Shown here: positions 27,400-38,059 of the stretch, piece by piece
Numbering within the stretch: position 1 is the stretch's first letter
Layout: each line of letters begins with the position of its first letter
NCBI RefSeq assembly: GCF_013373865.1
Contig: NC_050473.1
Span: 17,213,597 to 17,277,596, forward strand
From: Monomorium pharaonis
Lineage: Eukaryota > Arthropoda > Insecta > Hymenoptera > Formicidae
Direction: 5' to 3'
DNA length: 64,000 bases
The notes under the pieces: generated by a model
The model's database searches: none
What the model was told of the DNA's origin: nothing
What the model saw: only the letters and a program-made list of their open reading frames with translations
Made by a program: the position numbers and the translations under genes

Positions 27400-28420
27400 T
27401 CCTTCGATGAACGTATGTACCAACGTCAAAGTCGACGAAACTGGCCTGCGACTGGTCTCTATTATTGTGACTGACGTTGGGAAAGACGTCGAGATTTTGC
27501 AACATGTCATGACAAATTTAAGAAGAAAAACTGGGAGGCGGCTCTCCTCGGAGCTTCATGAAATTCAGACGGGATTGCGTCCGCTCGATGCCGCAGCGCG
27601 CCGTGTCGACGCGTTATCGTCGACTAATTTCAGTAATCACTCGGCGGCTGACGTAAACATTGTTAGCTTAAGTGATCTGTCCTTGGCTCGAGCCTCCAGC
27701 ATTTAGCGTGATTCACGCCGATTCTCCTAGCTCCTGCTAGGACCGACGCGTCCGCCGTAAGGCGAGAAAGATCCATCAATTCGTCCTCTCAAGGCGGACT
27801 CCACCACGTGCATATCTCGCGTCGCTCTTCGTCGCACGATCAACCGAGCCCTGCCGGCCGGCAAGTTTCTCTAACAGGCGCGATATCCCCTCCCGTCCTC
27901 ATTTGCAGCTGGGAAGTTGGGAACGCGTCGAAACGAGGCCGGCGCACGTTTCGGTAGGAGATCAAACCCAGACGTGTTCCCGAAGCGGGACGAGAAGCAC
28001 GGGTGCGTTTCTCGGCGCGAGGTTCCACGCACTTCGGCACACACGTGAGGTACGTGCATCGCTTCCTTCCCCTCTCTCTTTCCCTTCCCCCCCTCGTCTG
28101 CGCGTCGGTTCCAGAATCGCTTCCTCGCAAATTGGAGCGGACGATTGTACCTTTTTGTCCGCGTGCGTTTTCGTGACTCGTAACAGACTGAATAGATAGT
28201 AGTTATCCTCCGTGATGATTTTCGTGGAATCTTTGTGTAGACCAACTTGAACGGATAGGGGAGAAGTCGGGCAGGTCGACAAAAAACGCAGGTAGCATCC
28301 TTATGCGCGGCATCCGCCGTAGATTCGGCCTCACCGCGTGTTATCTTGCGTCATCCGCGTGCTGTTGGACCGTTGAGACCGCACGTGTCTGACTCGCGTT
28401 GTGTACTTGTGTGAATATGA
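27400..28420. promoter_or_regulatory. CpG-rich block, candidate shared PAICS/PPAT promoter
   Basis: About 1 kb clearly richer in GC and CpG than the surrounding AT-rich DNA, lying between two divergent genes of one pathway. The promoter role is inferred from composition and position only. Confidence 0.4.
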
Positions 28421-28482
28421 AAACACTATTGAACGTAATAAAAAAAAAACTCTAATCTTTGAAATATTTTATGTTCGTATTA

Positions 28483-28609
28483 GGTCCAGTTTTACAACTT
28501 AGTTTAATCGGAGTTTAACTATATTACTAACTAATGGATTTTATTTTATATAAAACAATTTTTTTTAGTGGACATTAGTTAAACTTTGGTTAAATTGTAG
28601 AATCAGGCC
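28483..28609. mobile_element. MITE-like inverted-repeat element, family B
   Basis: About 127 bp. The left end (GGTCCAGTTTTACAACTTAG, continuing to AGTTTAACTA) matches the reverse complement of the right end (GGCCTGATTCTACAATTTAA, continuing to AGTTTAACTA) with scattered mismatches. The interior is AT-rich and there is no ORF. It lies upstream of PPAT. Confidence 0.65.
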
Positions 28610-31022
28610 GTAATGAACAATTATATCCGCTTCTACTAATAAAGATTAGGCGTTCTGGCTTCGATATTCGAGAATTAAACGATCTCAATGGGTTAATTAT
28701 TATATTATGTGTTATATGTAACGCATTTTATGTACGCTACGTTGATTCTTTTGAATATGCAAGAAATCTCTTTTTATCTGAACGGCACGCAACTTTAAAA
28801 AATTAAGAGGATCGTATCTTGATTAAATTCCGATTAACTTGATCAGTGATTAATTTATTAAGTAATTTATTCTATTTATTATAAATAATACTTCTATTAT
28901 TTTGTTAATTACGAATAGAAATTTTTGTTGTTTAACATAATGGGAAAAAATTTAAAAGAAACAATGCATTGTGTATTAGACATTTTGCTGGTTAAATAAG
29001 TGTCAGTTAACTTAATTAACAGTTAATATTTTAAATAATTCCCGTTTTATTAATCTTTAGATTGCTGGAAAACCACTTTTGTGGCTCTGAAAAAAACTCA
29101 AAATTTTGCATATGTATGTTATAGATAAATTTATAAGGAAAAAACATTATTTTAATGAAAAATACCAGCAGCACTTAAATTAATGTAAATAGAATTATTA
29201 AATCTTGTTTAACGTATAGGAAAAAAGATTAGCAATTGTACATTAGAAATATTATTTTAAACAATTATCAAGTTAAGTGCCGATTAAGTTAATTAGAGTA
29301 TATCAATCGAAGTATATCATATAAAAAATTATCACATTTTCTTTATTTCTTCGTTAGTCTTGGTTTGGTTGATTTCATGTCTTCCCACATATCAAGTATC
29401 ATTCAAATAAACTTATCGTTTCTTAGCTGACTCACATGGTAATTTGTACTAACTATATTGATAACAATATCTTATGAATCTCTTCTGCAGAGAAGAGACT
29501 ATTTTTAAACCAAATACGCGACCTATTCGGTGACGTTTAATTCTTAGGTCTTTTAACTCTTTTTTTTTTACTCTTCAAATTCTTATTTATCCAGTTCAAA
29601 TAAGTCAATGCAAGTATAAATTCGATAAATAAGGAAATCAGGAAAACTTACAATAATACAACCGAAAAAATTGTAAAGATTAAGATAAATTAAAGTAAAA
29701 AATTAAAAATTAAAATTAAATGTATTTTTCAAGAAACTCTGTACTGAAAATATAATCGAATGACTTCATAATTCAGGAAAGTAGGATATTTTCTCGGTTT
29801 GGAACACATTGCGTTATACTTGATTTATTCTTGGCTTAATTAGTAATCTACCCCTTTACGGTAGACAAAGATATTTTTCTTTTTTTCCATTGAAAAATAG
29901 GAAATATTATAATCGCATTCGATATCTCTTCAAAAATGAAAATAAATATAAGAATTATAAGAGTTAACTTTATTATAACTTTATTTAGTAAAATTATTAT
30001 TATATTTCATAACACAGTTTTTTATTAATGACAGAATGAATAATTGATTTTATTCGTTTCATCAAAAACTAACGTTTATGAGAAAATAATTCTTTTTACC
30101 TTTCTTTTGTGGTAAATAGCTTATAAATTCGTTTTTTATTTATCTTTACGCTATACGGTCTGTCTAATTTTCAGAACCAACTTACATTAAATCAAACTCA
30201 AAATAAGATAATTAAAAAAACATTATTACATTCTCGTATCTACATGCAATTTATAATTGACACAGTGGAAAATTAACTTGCTGCAAAAAAGTGTTATGCG
30301 ATTTCTCGCGTGACACGAAAGGATCGATTTGCTGTAAACACAAATATAACTGTTCTATATTCTGACATTCATGATGTCAATACGATGTAAGATGATGAAA
30401 TCCATTGCGAAATGCAGGTTGCGCAAACATAATAAGAAAACATAGTTGTAGTATTGAACAAACGTAAGATATGTCGATTCTATCAGTCCGTTGGGGGTCA
30501 ACAGTTTATAAGGGCAACGCCGATAATACACGAAGAGAAATTACGAAAGGATCTACTAGACTTTCATAAGATACACAAAACTTATATATCACTTATATCC
30601 AATTTATATATCCGCGTTGTAAGACTTTTGTGAATATCTAGGTTCATCAGTGAAAGTATATTTAAATTTTAAGGGAAATGAATTTGTCAGTCATCAAAAA
30701 AAATTTTTCAATTATACAATCTTAGAAGTATTATGATAACGACTAAATTAAATTAAATGTTGATAATGAAAAAGTGTATTTACGATCATCAGTTCATCTT
30801 TTGTGACCTTTCAATCTAGTTATTTGTCTTAATTACATACTAATACATATATTAATACTCGTATGTTTCTATGTTTTTGTTTCACATTCAGATGCATATT
30901 CTACTTTCTAATTTTTTAAAATGATGTATTTATATAGTGATACAAGATTTATATTAATTCATTATTACATTATTGATGTAAAGGAAATCAAAATTAACAT
31001 ATTTTACTTATTATAGATTACA

Positions 31023-33298
31023 ATGGAATCATTTCATGATAAAGATACCGAATATTGTACCAAAGCAATGTCTTGTCTTTCCACGGAGGACGAATCAAAA
31101 TTTACAAGATCACGGAGCAAAGGTGAAACCAGGGGACAGAGGCCTGCTGGTCTTACGCACGAATGCGGCGTTTTCGGATGCATCGTTGCAGGAGATTGGC
31201 CATCACAAACTTGTGACGTTGCTCAAGTTGTTTGTCTAGGTATATGTGCATTTACTTTGTACAGTAAATATTCGATTGACACTGAAATAAAAAGATATAA
31301 ATGTATATATTATAAGAGAAAAAAACATGAAAAAATAAAAGTAAGACATTAATATTAATACCAAGAAAATATAAAGAAAAATATTTCTGTTCTTGATCAG
31401 GTTTAGTTGCGTTACAACATAGGGGGCAAGAGAGCGCAGGAATCGTTACAAGCGAGGGCGTCTGCTCGAAATCATTTCATGTTTATAAGGGTATGGGAAT
31501 GATCAATAATATTTTCAACGATGAAAATATGAAAAAGCTCAAAGGCAATCTTGGAATTGGTCACACCAGATACAGCACAAGTGCGGCCAGCGAAGAAGTC
31601 AACTGTCAACCATTTGTAGTGCACACCGCGCACGGAGCATTGGCAGTTGCACATAATGGAGAATTAGTTAATACGGAAAGTTTACGAAAAATGGTAATAC
31701 GAAATTTATCTTTTTTCTTATATGTAATAATCCATTTCCTTGGTCACTTTATCAAGTGCCTAAAAATTTGTTCTTTTTAGCTGAACTTCTTGCACGGCTA
31801 ATTTTTTTCTTTTATTTTTTCTGTTAAAGAGAAATAGTTAACTGTGCAAGAAGTTTAGGTAAAAAGAACCTTATTGATAATTCTTGTCAATCAAAACTGA
31901 ATTTTATTTTGATTTCACCTGTATCCAGGTATTAGGACGAGGCGTTGGTTTGTCGACGCACTCAGATTCGGAGCTCATAACACAAGCGCTCTGCTTAAAT
32001 CCGCCTGAAGGTGAAGTCAACGGACCGGATTGGCCAGCGCGTATCAAACACCTTATGCAATTGGCACCATTATCATATTCCCTGGTTATAATGCAGAGGG
32101 ATAAGATCTATGGCGTACGCGATCCATATGGCAATCGCCCACTTTGTCTAGGGAAAATCGTACCAATTGGCAAATTAGGTATATCAACAAAATTATACTG
32201 CCCATTGTAACAATGATTTTTTTAAATATTAATGAATTACTAATGAAGAATAATGAAATTAATTGCAGCAAATAACGAGTCTGACGACGACGACGATGAT
32301 GCGGAAGGCTGGGTAATTTCATCGGAATCCTGTGGATTCTTGAGTATCGGCGCGCGTTATGTCCGTGAAGTATTTCCCGGTGAAATCGTGGAGATGACTA
32401 GAGAAGGCATTAAAACTATCGAGATAGTAGAAAGACCGAATAAAAAACCGCAGGCATTTTGCATCTTCGAATACGTCTATTTCGCCAGGAGCGACAGCAT
32501 TTTTGAAGGTACGTAATAAGAGTGACAACTATATAGCGCAAAAAATTCGTTTTCCTTTTCGTTCATTAAACTTGTTTTCTTATTCGTTTGTATTGTAGGA
32601 CAAATGGTCTATTCCGTACGTTTGCAGTGTGGACGAGTGCTAGCGATGGAATCCCCGGTTGAAGCAGATATAGTCAGTTCTGTGCCAGAATCTGGAACAG
32701 CAGCGGCACACGGATACGCCAGGCAATCAAAGATACCTTTTGCCGAAGTGCTGTGCAAAAACAGATACGTAGGTAGAACGTTCATTCAACCTAGTACGCG
32801 ATTGAGACAGCTCGGAGTAGCGAAAAAATTCGGAGCTTTGTCAGAGAATGTAAAAGGAAAGAAAATCATTCTCGTTGACGATTCTATCGTCAGAGGAAAT
32901 ACAATCGGTCCAATTATAAAATTACTACGTGACGCGGGCGCTAAGGAAGTAAGCGTTTTTAAGTTATTTGTACTATTAGTATATATCTGCATTTACTACA
33001 TTAATTCATAATGTTTTGTTTGCAGGTTCATATTAGAATAGCATCGCCTCCGTTAAAATACCCATGCTATATGGGTATCAACATTCCAACAAGAGAAGAA
33101 CTTATCGCGAATAAACTTGACAATGTAAAATTGGCCAAACACGTAGGTGCGGACAGTTTAACATACCTTTCGGTCGACGGACTTGTTGAGGCAGTCAGGT
33201 ATCGCATGGACAATCGCGACAGTAGTTACATTGGTCATTGCACTGCCTGTCTAACGGGAGAATACCCAGACGAATTGCCTGGTGATCTCGATTGGTGA
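31023..33298 (+). CDS. PPAT: Amidophosphoribosyltransferase (glutamine PRPP amidotransferase)
   Basis: Exons 31023-31239, 31401-31693, 31929-32178, 32269-32508, 32599-32948 and 33026-33298; 541 codons with stop. It catalyses the committed step of de novo purine synthesis, making phosphoribosylamine from PRPP and glutamine. The N-terminal nucleophile is Cys48 in THECGVFGC, so the predicted propeptide is 47 residues, longer than the human one. The glutaminase domain carries LQHRGQESAG, GIGHTRYST and AHNGELVN. The phosphoribosyltransferase domain carries the PRPP loop IILVDDSIVRGNT. Cysteines in AFCIFEYVYF, YPCYMG and GHCTAC are the expected [4Fe-4S] ligands. A run of six Asp follows the exon-4 junction. 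An acceptor at 31015-31016 shows that the leader is spliced. Intron 2 carries a MITE-like element. Confidence 0.97.
31770..31869. mobile_element. MITE-like element in PPAT intron 2, related to family A
   Basis: A 100-bp inverted-repeat element with ends of about 31 bp, differing at about four positions (outer end GTTCTTTTTA, inner part AACTTCTTGCAC). The outer end matches the end of the 36447-36564 element (GTTCTTTTTAGCTG), so it is probably a shortened or diverged relative. Confidence 0.7.
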
Positions 33299-33452
33299 AG
33301 ACACAAGATGTATAATATTTATATACATTTTTTATAAAATACAATTTTTGATTCTAAAATCAAAATGAAACTCAGGTCTCTAAAATAAGTAAAGAAGTAA
33401 CGAAGATACATAGCAAGCTGCGATATATGATTTCACAAAGTGTTATCATAGA

Positions 33453-33483
<31 letters not shown>

Positions 33484-34332
33484 TATGCGTGTTTAGATAT
33501 TACCGCGTGCATACATAAAGTGTTAAGCTTTAATTGATCGCAAAGATTGTATACAATCTTACTTGATAATTGATTTATATATATATATATATGAAATATT
33601 TATCTATTCTATGTTTATGTTACATTATCTATTTCTTTGCTAGAATTTTATTATTAGGAACGATTTGTACTTTTGGGTTTAATTCAGTATTTTATAATTA
33701 CATATTTTCCCAAAACACAATTATATATATGTAAAATAAAAAGAATAAGTAATATAATATGTGAGATATTCTACATCGTGTTAACTGTATCATGTTATGC
33801 TTGCTACATTCAAAATAAAAAACTCAGAACATTTTTTTGTAGAGATGTAAAATTTCTTATAATTATATGTACAGATATTGTATGAATGTGTTTAAAATTA
33901 AGCTTGAAATAAGATCAGAAAATTAAGCTTTTTTTTATTATACATCACATTTTCCTGAAACAAAATTAATATTCCTAATTATATATAACTGCTTTTTCCA
34001 TATAGTAATTTAATGTCTATAGCACTAATATGTTTGTATCGGTTTTATGTTATGAATGTAGAATGTTTATGGTCGAGTTCTAAGTAAAATATTTTCTAGA
34101 ATTTTAAAACATCTTAGAAATGTACTTAAAAATTTTTTTTATTTGTCTTTACTTATTCAGTATTTTTATTTATTTATTTAGTAATTACTTTAATTAATAA
34201 TTTAATTAATAAATTTAACTTTAATTAATAAATTAATTAAAAATTTTTATCCAAAATAATTAAAGAAAAAGCTTTCAATATATAAGTAATAAAGGGAAAT
34301 ACTTACTTTTTGATAAGACTAATATTTTAAGT
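33299..34332. other. Intergenic, convergent PPAT/GTF3C6 3' flanks
   Basis: Very AT-rich. It contains AT microsatellites near 33452-33486 and 33577-33592, and an 18-bp palindrome AAGATTGTATACAATCTT near 33542. TTTATT motifs at about 34163-34175 give AATAAA on the minus strand, about 160-170 bases past the GTF3C6 stop, as a possible poly(A) signal. Confidence 0.55.
33452..33486. repeat. (AT)n microsatellite
   Basis: An alternating AT tract of about 35 bases in the PPAT 3' flank. Confidence 0.9.
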
Positions 34333-35101
34333 TCAATCATGCTTCTCTTCTGGTTTTTCTTTGCTCTGCTTTACAAGATTATCCTTCTCAGAGTCTGAAT
34401 CTGACACAACGCCTTTTGATTTATTCTCTTCTCTAATCTTCTGTTTCTCCAAAAATTCACTTAATTCTTCTAGTCTGTCAATACGTACTTTATTCCAGAA
34501 CTGCATGGCTAGAAAAATTCATTTTAAATAAAATTAATAATTTTATTTTAAATAAAACACATAAGAAAAGAAATTTTTATTTACCTTCCTCTTGATATTT
34601 TGGAGGTACTCCAGCTTGCGATAACGTTTCAGTATTTGGTATACAACCTTCATGTTGAGAATCACCAAGAATCTCAACTCTTGGTTTCGTAAATACTCTC
34701 TGCATCTTAAGCAATTTTTTTGTTTTTGCAAAATATTTTAAACATGGTACTTTGTCAAATATTTCATCATCCACCTTTGGATTGTCATCCTTCTCAAAGA
34801 ACATGTAAGTACCTACAGCGTCTTCATAAGTGCCTTCATAATACTGAAAATACAAATATAATTTTAAAAGGTGATAAATACATGAATTTGAAATATAACC
34901 TATGCCACATGTTTCAACCATCAAGTTCTATAAGATACATACTCGCCCATTAATTTCCATTATAGGATGTTCAGTGTCTATTCCAATCATATCCAATTGA
35001 AGATTTTCCTTATTAAACATATCATTTCCGGTAAATCCTTCAAACTCCACATATACAAGCATCTCTTCCTCACCTTCAGACAATTCATCATCTGACTGCA
35101 T
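34333..35101 (-). CDS. GTF3C6: General transcription factor 3C polypeptide 6-like (TFIIIC subunit)
   Basis: Exons (minus): 35101-34943, 34843-34585 and 34508-34333; 198 codons with stop. The N-terminus is acidic (SDDELSEGEEEM). A beta-rich core then contains LVYVEFEGF, GIDTEHPIMEING and YYEGTYEDAVGTYMFFE. This matches the TFIIIC subunit 6 / Tau55-related domain, whose human member has the same GIDTE-P and EYED-GT blocks. The C-terminus is charged and helical (LEELSEFLEKQKIREENK, then an acidic/lysine tail) and probably disordered. TFIIIC binds internal promoters of tRNA and 5S genes and recruits TFIIIB for RNA polymerase III. Identification rests on the core motif only, and the rest of the protein diverges. 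Confidence 0.85.
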
Positions 35102-35825
35102 CTTTATGTTACAAATTATTGTTTACTTGTCCACGCAATAATTCATTTCCAATTAAATACAAGGAACTCCTAAAAAATTATAAACAAATGCATAAAATAA
35201 AATATATTCCTCACACTTCACAAGAATAACATTGGCATATTATTTAATAATAAAATATATAAACAAGTAGAGTTGTTACATAGGAAACACTTTTTAAAAA
35301 GCATTTGATAATATTCAATAAGGTTATAATAGAAAATTCTTTAACGCAAGTTTCACACATACTTAACCTCTGATATAGAAAAACAAAATTATTCTTAAAG
35401 ATGGACATTAATTTACCACTTACATTCTAATACATAATATTTTATAAGACACGATAATTTCTGTATAATACTTTTTAAATTAATATTCTGTTATGAAAAA
35501 TGTTGAACATGTATTAAAAGTAAGAGGTTAGAATCGGTTTTCTCAATGAACACTATAAATAAATAATAAGTTATGTGTTTTGTATTATACTTATTTTAAT
35601 TATTTTATTATAAAACACTAAGATTCTAAAATTCTAATTTTCATCCTAATATCTTATATTCCTCTATTTCTTTATAATTCACGTTACGTACGTTTCCATA
35701 GTTACATTATATACCTCTATACTTTTCTGTGTGTATCGGAACACAATCGATATCTCAAAGACGCGAAAATTCGTCAAAGTTATTAGGAAAGTATAACGCG
35801 ACAGAAGGAGATAAACATTGGGGAA

Positions 35826-35882
35826 ATGGCGTCGTCTGTACTTAAAAAAAAGCCGCTTTTTTCAAATATGCTGGTGGTGTGA
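35826..35882 (+). other. Short ORF, possible first exon (MASSVLKKKPLFSNMLVV)
   Basis: An ATG at 35826 in a favourable context (A at -3) opens an 18-codon frame with a basic N-terminus. GTGGTG and GTGTGA near its end could act as donors. No downstream exon was recognised, so it could equally be chance. Confidence 0.15.
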
Positions 35883-36446
35883 TTTGTTTTGTGTTCCCTT
35901 TATACTTGACATTATCTTAAATTAAAAATTAAAATACTTCAAGAACTAAAACTTTATGACAGACTAACTCCTTAGTCTGACTTTTTAAACGTGTGTGAAC
36001 TGTTCCCTAATTATTTAGATTACTTAAAATGACAGAAGAGTGTGGAAGGCGAATATATGTCAATTTTTTCAAATAAATGTTCTTACCGTTGGGAAAAAAA
36101 CTGAAAAAATCCGTGGAAAAAGAGAAAAGCCTGGTTTTTCCTTTAAAACTATAGCCCGTATGATTAAACAATTCGAAAAATCAGAGAGGTTATGGCTCCT
36201 GTGCACTGCATGCGATAACGCTTACCTGACGTCCGTGACGTTTGACGCGCGGCGGAAATTGTCATTGCGACAATTAACTTAATCTTTCATCGCGCGGGAA
36301 AAGTTAAATTCGATCCAACTTTGATTGACTACCGCGTCGCATCTTGTCGCGCGGTTAACGATAAAGCGTTTCCGCGTCCAGCGAGCAGGAGCCATTATTA
36401 GGAGTACAGAATTTGCGAGTAGGTTTACTTAGAAGAGATCTCTAGT

Positions 36447-36564
36447 GGTCTGTTCTTTTTCGGTGCATTGCTGCACTGGTGCAGTAAGTTAGAATGAGAA
36501 AAAGATATTTATCTTACTTTAACTTGTTACATCAGTGTAGCAGTGCAGCTAAAAAGAACAGCCC
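36447..36564. mobile_element. MITE-like inverted-repeat element, family A copy 2
   Basis: A 118-bp element, the same length as the copy at 20101-20218. The ends are imperfect inverted repeats of about 42 bp (GGTCTGTTCTTTTT and GGGCTGTTCTTTTT, then a GCACTGCT-CACTG block), and the inner AGTTAGAATGAG-like segment is shared with copy 1. No clear TA duplication is left. Confidence 0.8.
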
Positions 36565-36708
36565 TTAAGTCTCGTCTACAATGAGTCGTTAGTTGTTGGT
36601 CGTAAGAATTTTAATCAATCATGTTCGCTTATTCTTCTCTAAGATCAACTGTGATTGGCTAGATTTCTTACGACAAATGACTACCGACTCATTGTAGACG
36701 AGGCTTTA
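36565..36708. mobile_element. MITE-like inverted-repeat element, family C
   Basis: The terminal inverted repeats begin near CTCGTCTACAATGAGTCG (36571-36588; complement at 36685-36702) and extend to about 43 bp, ending in GTCGTAAGAA. The outer bases are TTAA on the left and TTTA on the right. It directly abuts the family A element to its left. It has no ORF. Confidence 0.85.
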
Positions 36709-36730
36709 GGTTTATTGGATAAAAGAGGCG

Positions 36731-37221
36731 CTGACCAATCAGCGCGCCGACACGTGATTCGTTCGTTCCTAACACTTTCTGTAACCTCCTCGCCTAGTAT
36801 GCTTGCTGGATACCTCGTATGAAATTTTACGCAATTTCGAGACCTAAAATCAACTCGCCGACGACGCCGACATGTGGGTCATGTCGCTCCCGTCGTTCCC
36901 AGCACAACCTCCTCGACTAGTATGCTTTTTTGATACCTTAGATGAAATTTTACGCCATTTCGAGAGCCACGAGACCTAATCAACGCGCCGACACGTGACT
37001 CGTGCCATTCCTGTCATTCTCAGCGTACTCTTGGTAACCTTCTTGCCTAGCATGCTTTTCTATTACATCGGATGGAATTTTACGCAATTTCGAGAGGCAC
37101 GAAGCCTAAAGTCAGCGCACCATCACGGCGTGACTCATGCTGTTGCCAGCATACTTACAGTAACCTCTTCGCTTAGATGCTTTTCTAATATTTCTTCGCA
37201 ATTTCGAAAGGTTCGAGATCC
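36731..37221. repeat. Diverged tandem array, about four 120-130-bp units
   Basis: Units start near 36731, 36851, 36981 and 37112. Each has, in order, a GCGCCGACACGTG-like block, a GTAACCTYCTYGCCTAGTATGCTT-like block and a GAAATTTTACGCAATTTCGAG-like block. Copies differ by substitutions and small indels, and a degenerate partial unit follows to about 37256. The E-box CACGTG is intact in units 1 and 3, CATGTG in unit 2 and degraded in unit 4. Confidence 0.85.
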
Positions 37222-38059
37222 AATTTTCGCAATATTTCAAGAGGCAAACCTTAACCTATTTACTTACCTTATATTATCTTTCAACAACTTTTACAATATT
37301 TAAAGCGTCTTGAGCGACACATATTTAGATTCTTGGTATACTTATTCATTAATTAATTAGATTAATTAAATTGTAATATGTAGTAAAAAACATTTTTTTT
37401 CAAAAAGTAATTTTTCGTTCGAGAAACGGTTCTCTCCTATACTTGGAGATACATATATTTTCAGGGTTTTTCGCTTTTGATAATTCATTTTTTGAATGTT
37501 TCTACAAGAATAATTTTTAATAACTCAGATAAAATTCTTTCCGTTTTTATTATTTCAATATTTGTTTTAATAATCTGATTTTCATCAAACATTTTGTACG
37601 GTAAACGAAATAAGTAAAGATTAAAGGGTTTGTCCAATACAGGCGAACGGCCAATCGCGGCTTGAACCATAGAACATGGAGACGCGGTTCCCAGCATAAA
37701 CACAACGGTGACGTGTTCGTCGTGCAGCACCACGTGTAGAATACATATTCGACACGTCGCCAGCTACTCCGTGTTGCACCGCCAGCCTGCGTTCGAATCG
37801 CCCGACGAGGATACGCCGTACGTACGTACGTTGGCATACGTTCGTTGCCACGTTGCTGTCGATTTTTGTACGAGGGAGAGGCGACCGGAGAGAAGGAAAA
37901 CCGCTGCGAACGAGTTGTCTTCCGCACTTCAACCTGATCTGTACTTTACACGAAGTTTTCAGAACGCAAGCGTCGTCGAAAAATATTTCGACAACAAGCA
38001 GAGTTTCCTAAACAAATCTCTTAGCATTCTTTTGGACTGTCAACAAGAATAGTCACACA

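Larger units (their letters stand above)
26582..31022. promoter_or_regulatory. Divergent PAICS/PPAT upstream region
   Basis: 4.4 kb separate the two start codons. The interval holds a CpG-rich block at about 27400-28420, a MITE-like element at 28483-28609 and AT-rich DNA to the right. An acceptor at 31015-31016, just before the PPAT ATG, implies at least one non-coding PPAT leader exon in this interval, so the transcription starts are closer together than the start codons. A 99-codon open frame at 27407-27706 has no recognisable protein features and I do not call it a gene. Confidence 0.5.
35102..38059. other. Intergenic GTF3C6-SEC61B, repeat-rich
   Basis: AT-rich up to about 35.8 kb. After that come a short ORF at 35826-35882, two adjacent MITE-like elements (36447-36708), a tandem array with a period of about 120-130 bp (36731-37221) and a CpG-richer stretch from about 37650 to 38010 that probably carries the SEC61B promoter and leader. 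Open frames across the CpG-rich stretch on both strands have no protein features. Confidence 0.5.

Noticed and set aside
27407..27706. 99-codon open frame in the PAICS/PPAT interval
   Set aside because: No recognisable motif and lies in CpG-rich DNA; could be leader sequence, not supported as protein.
36865..37170. Tandem array considered as a CRISPR array
   Set aside because: Repeats are contiguous diverged 120-130-bp units with no constant-repeat/unique-spacer pattern, in an animal genome.
36965..37303. Open frame across the tandem array
   Set aside because: The frame results from the repeated units, and the product shows only their period, not a protein domain.
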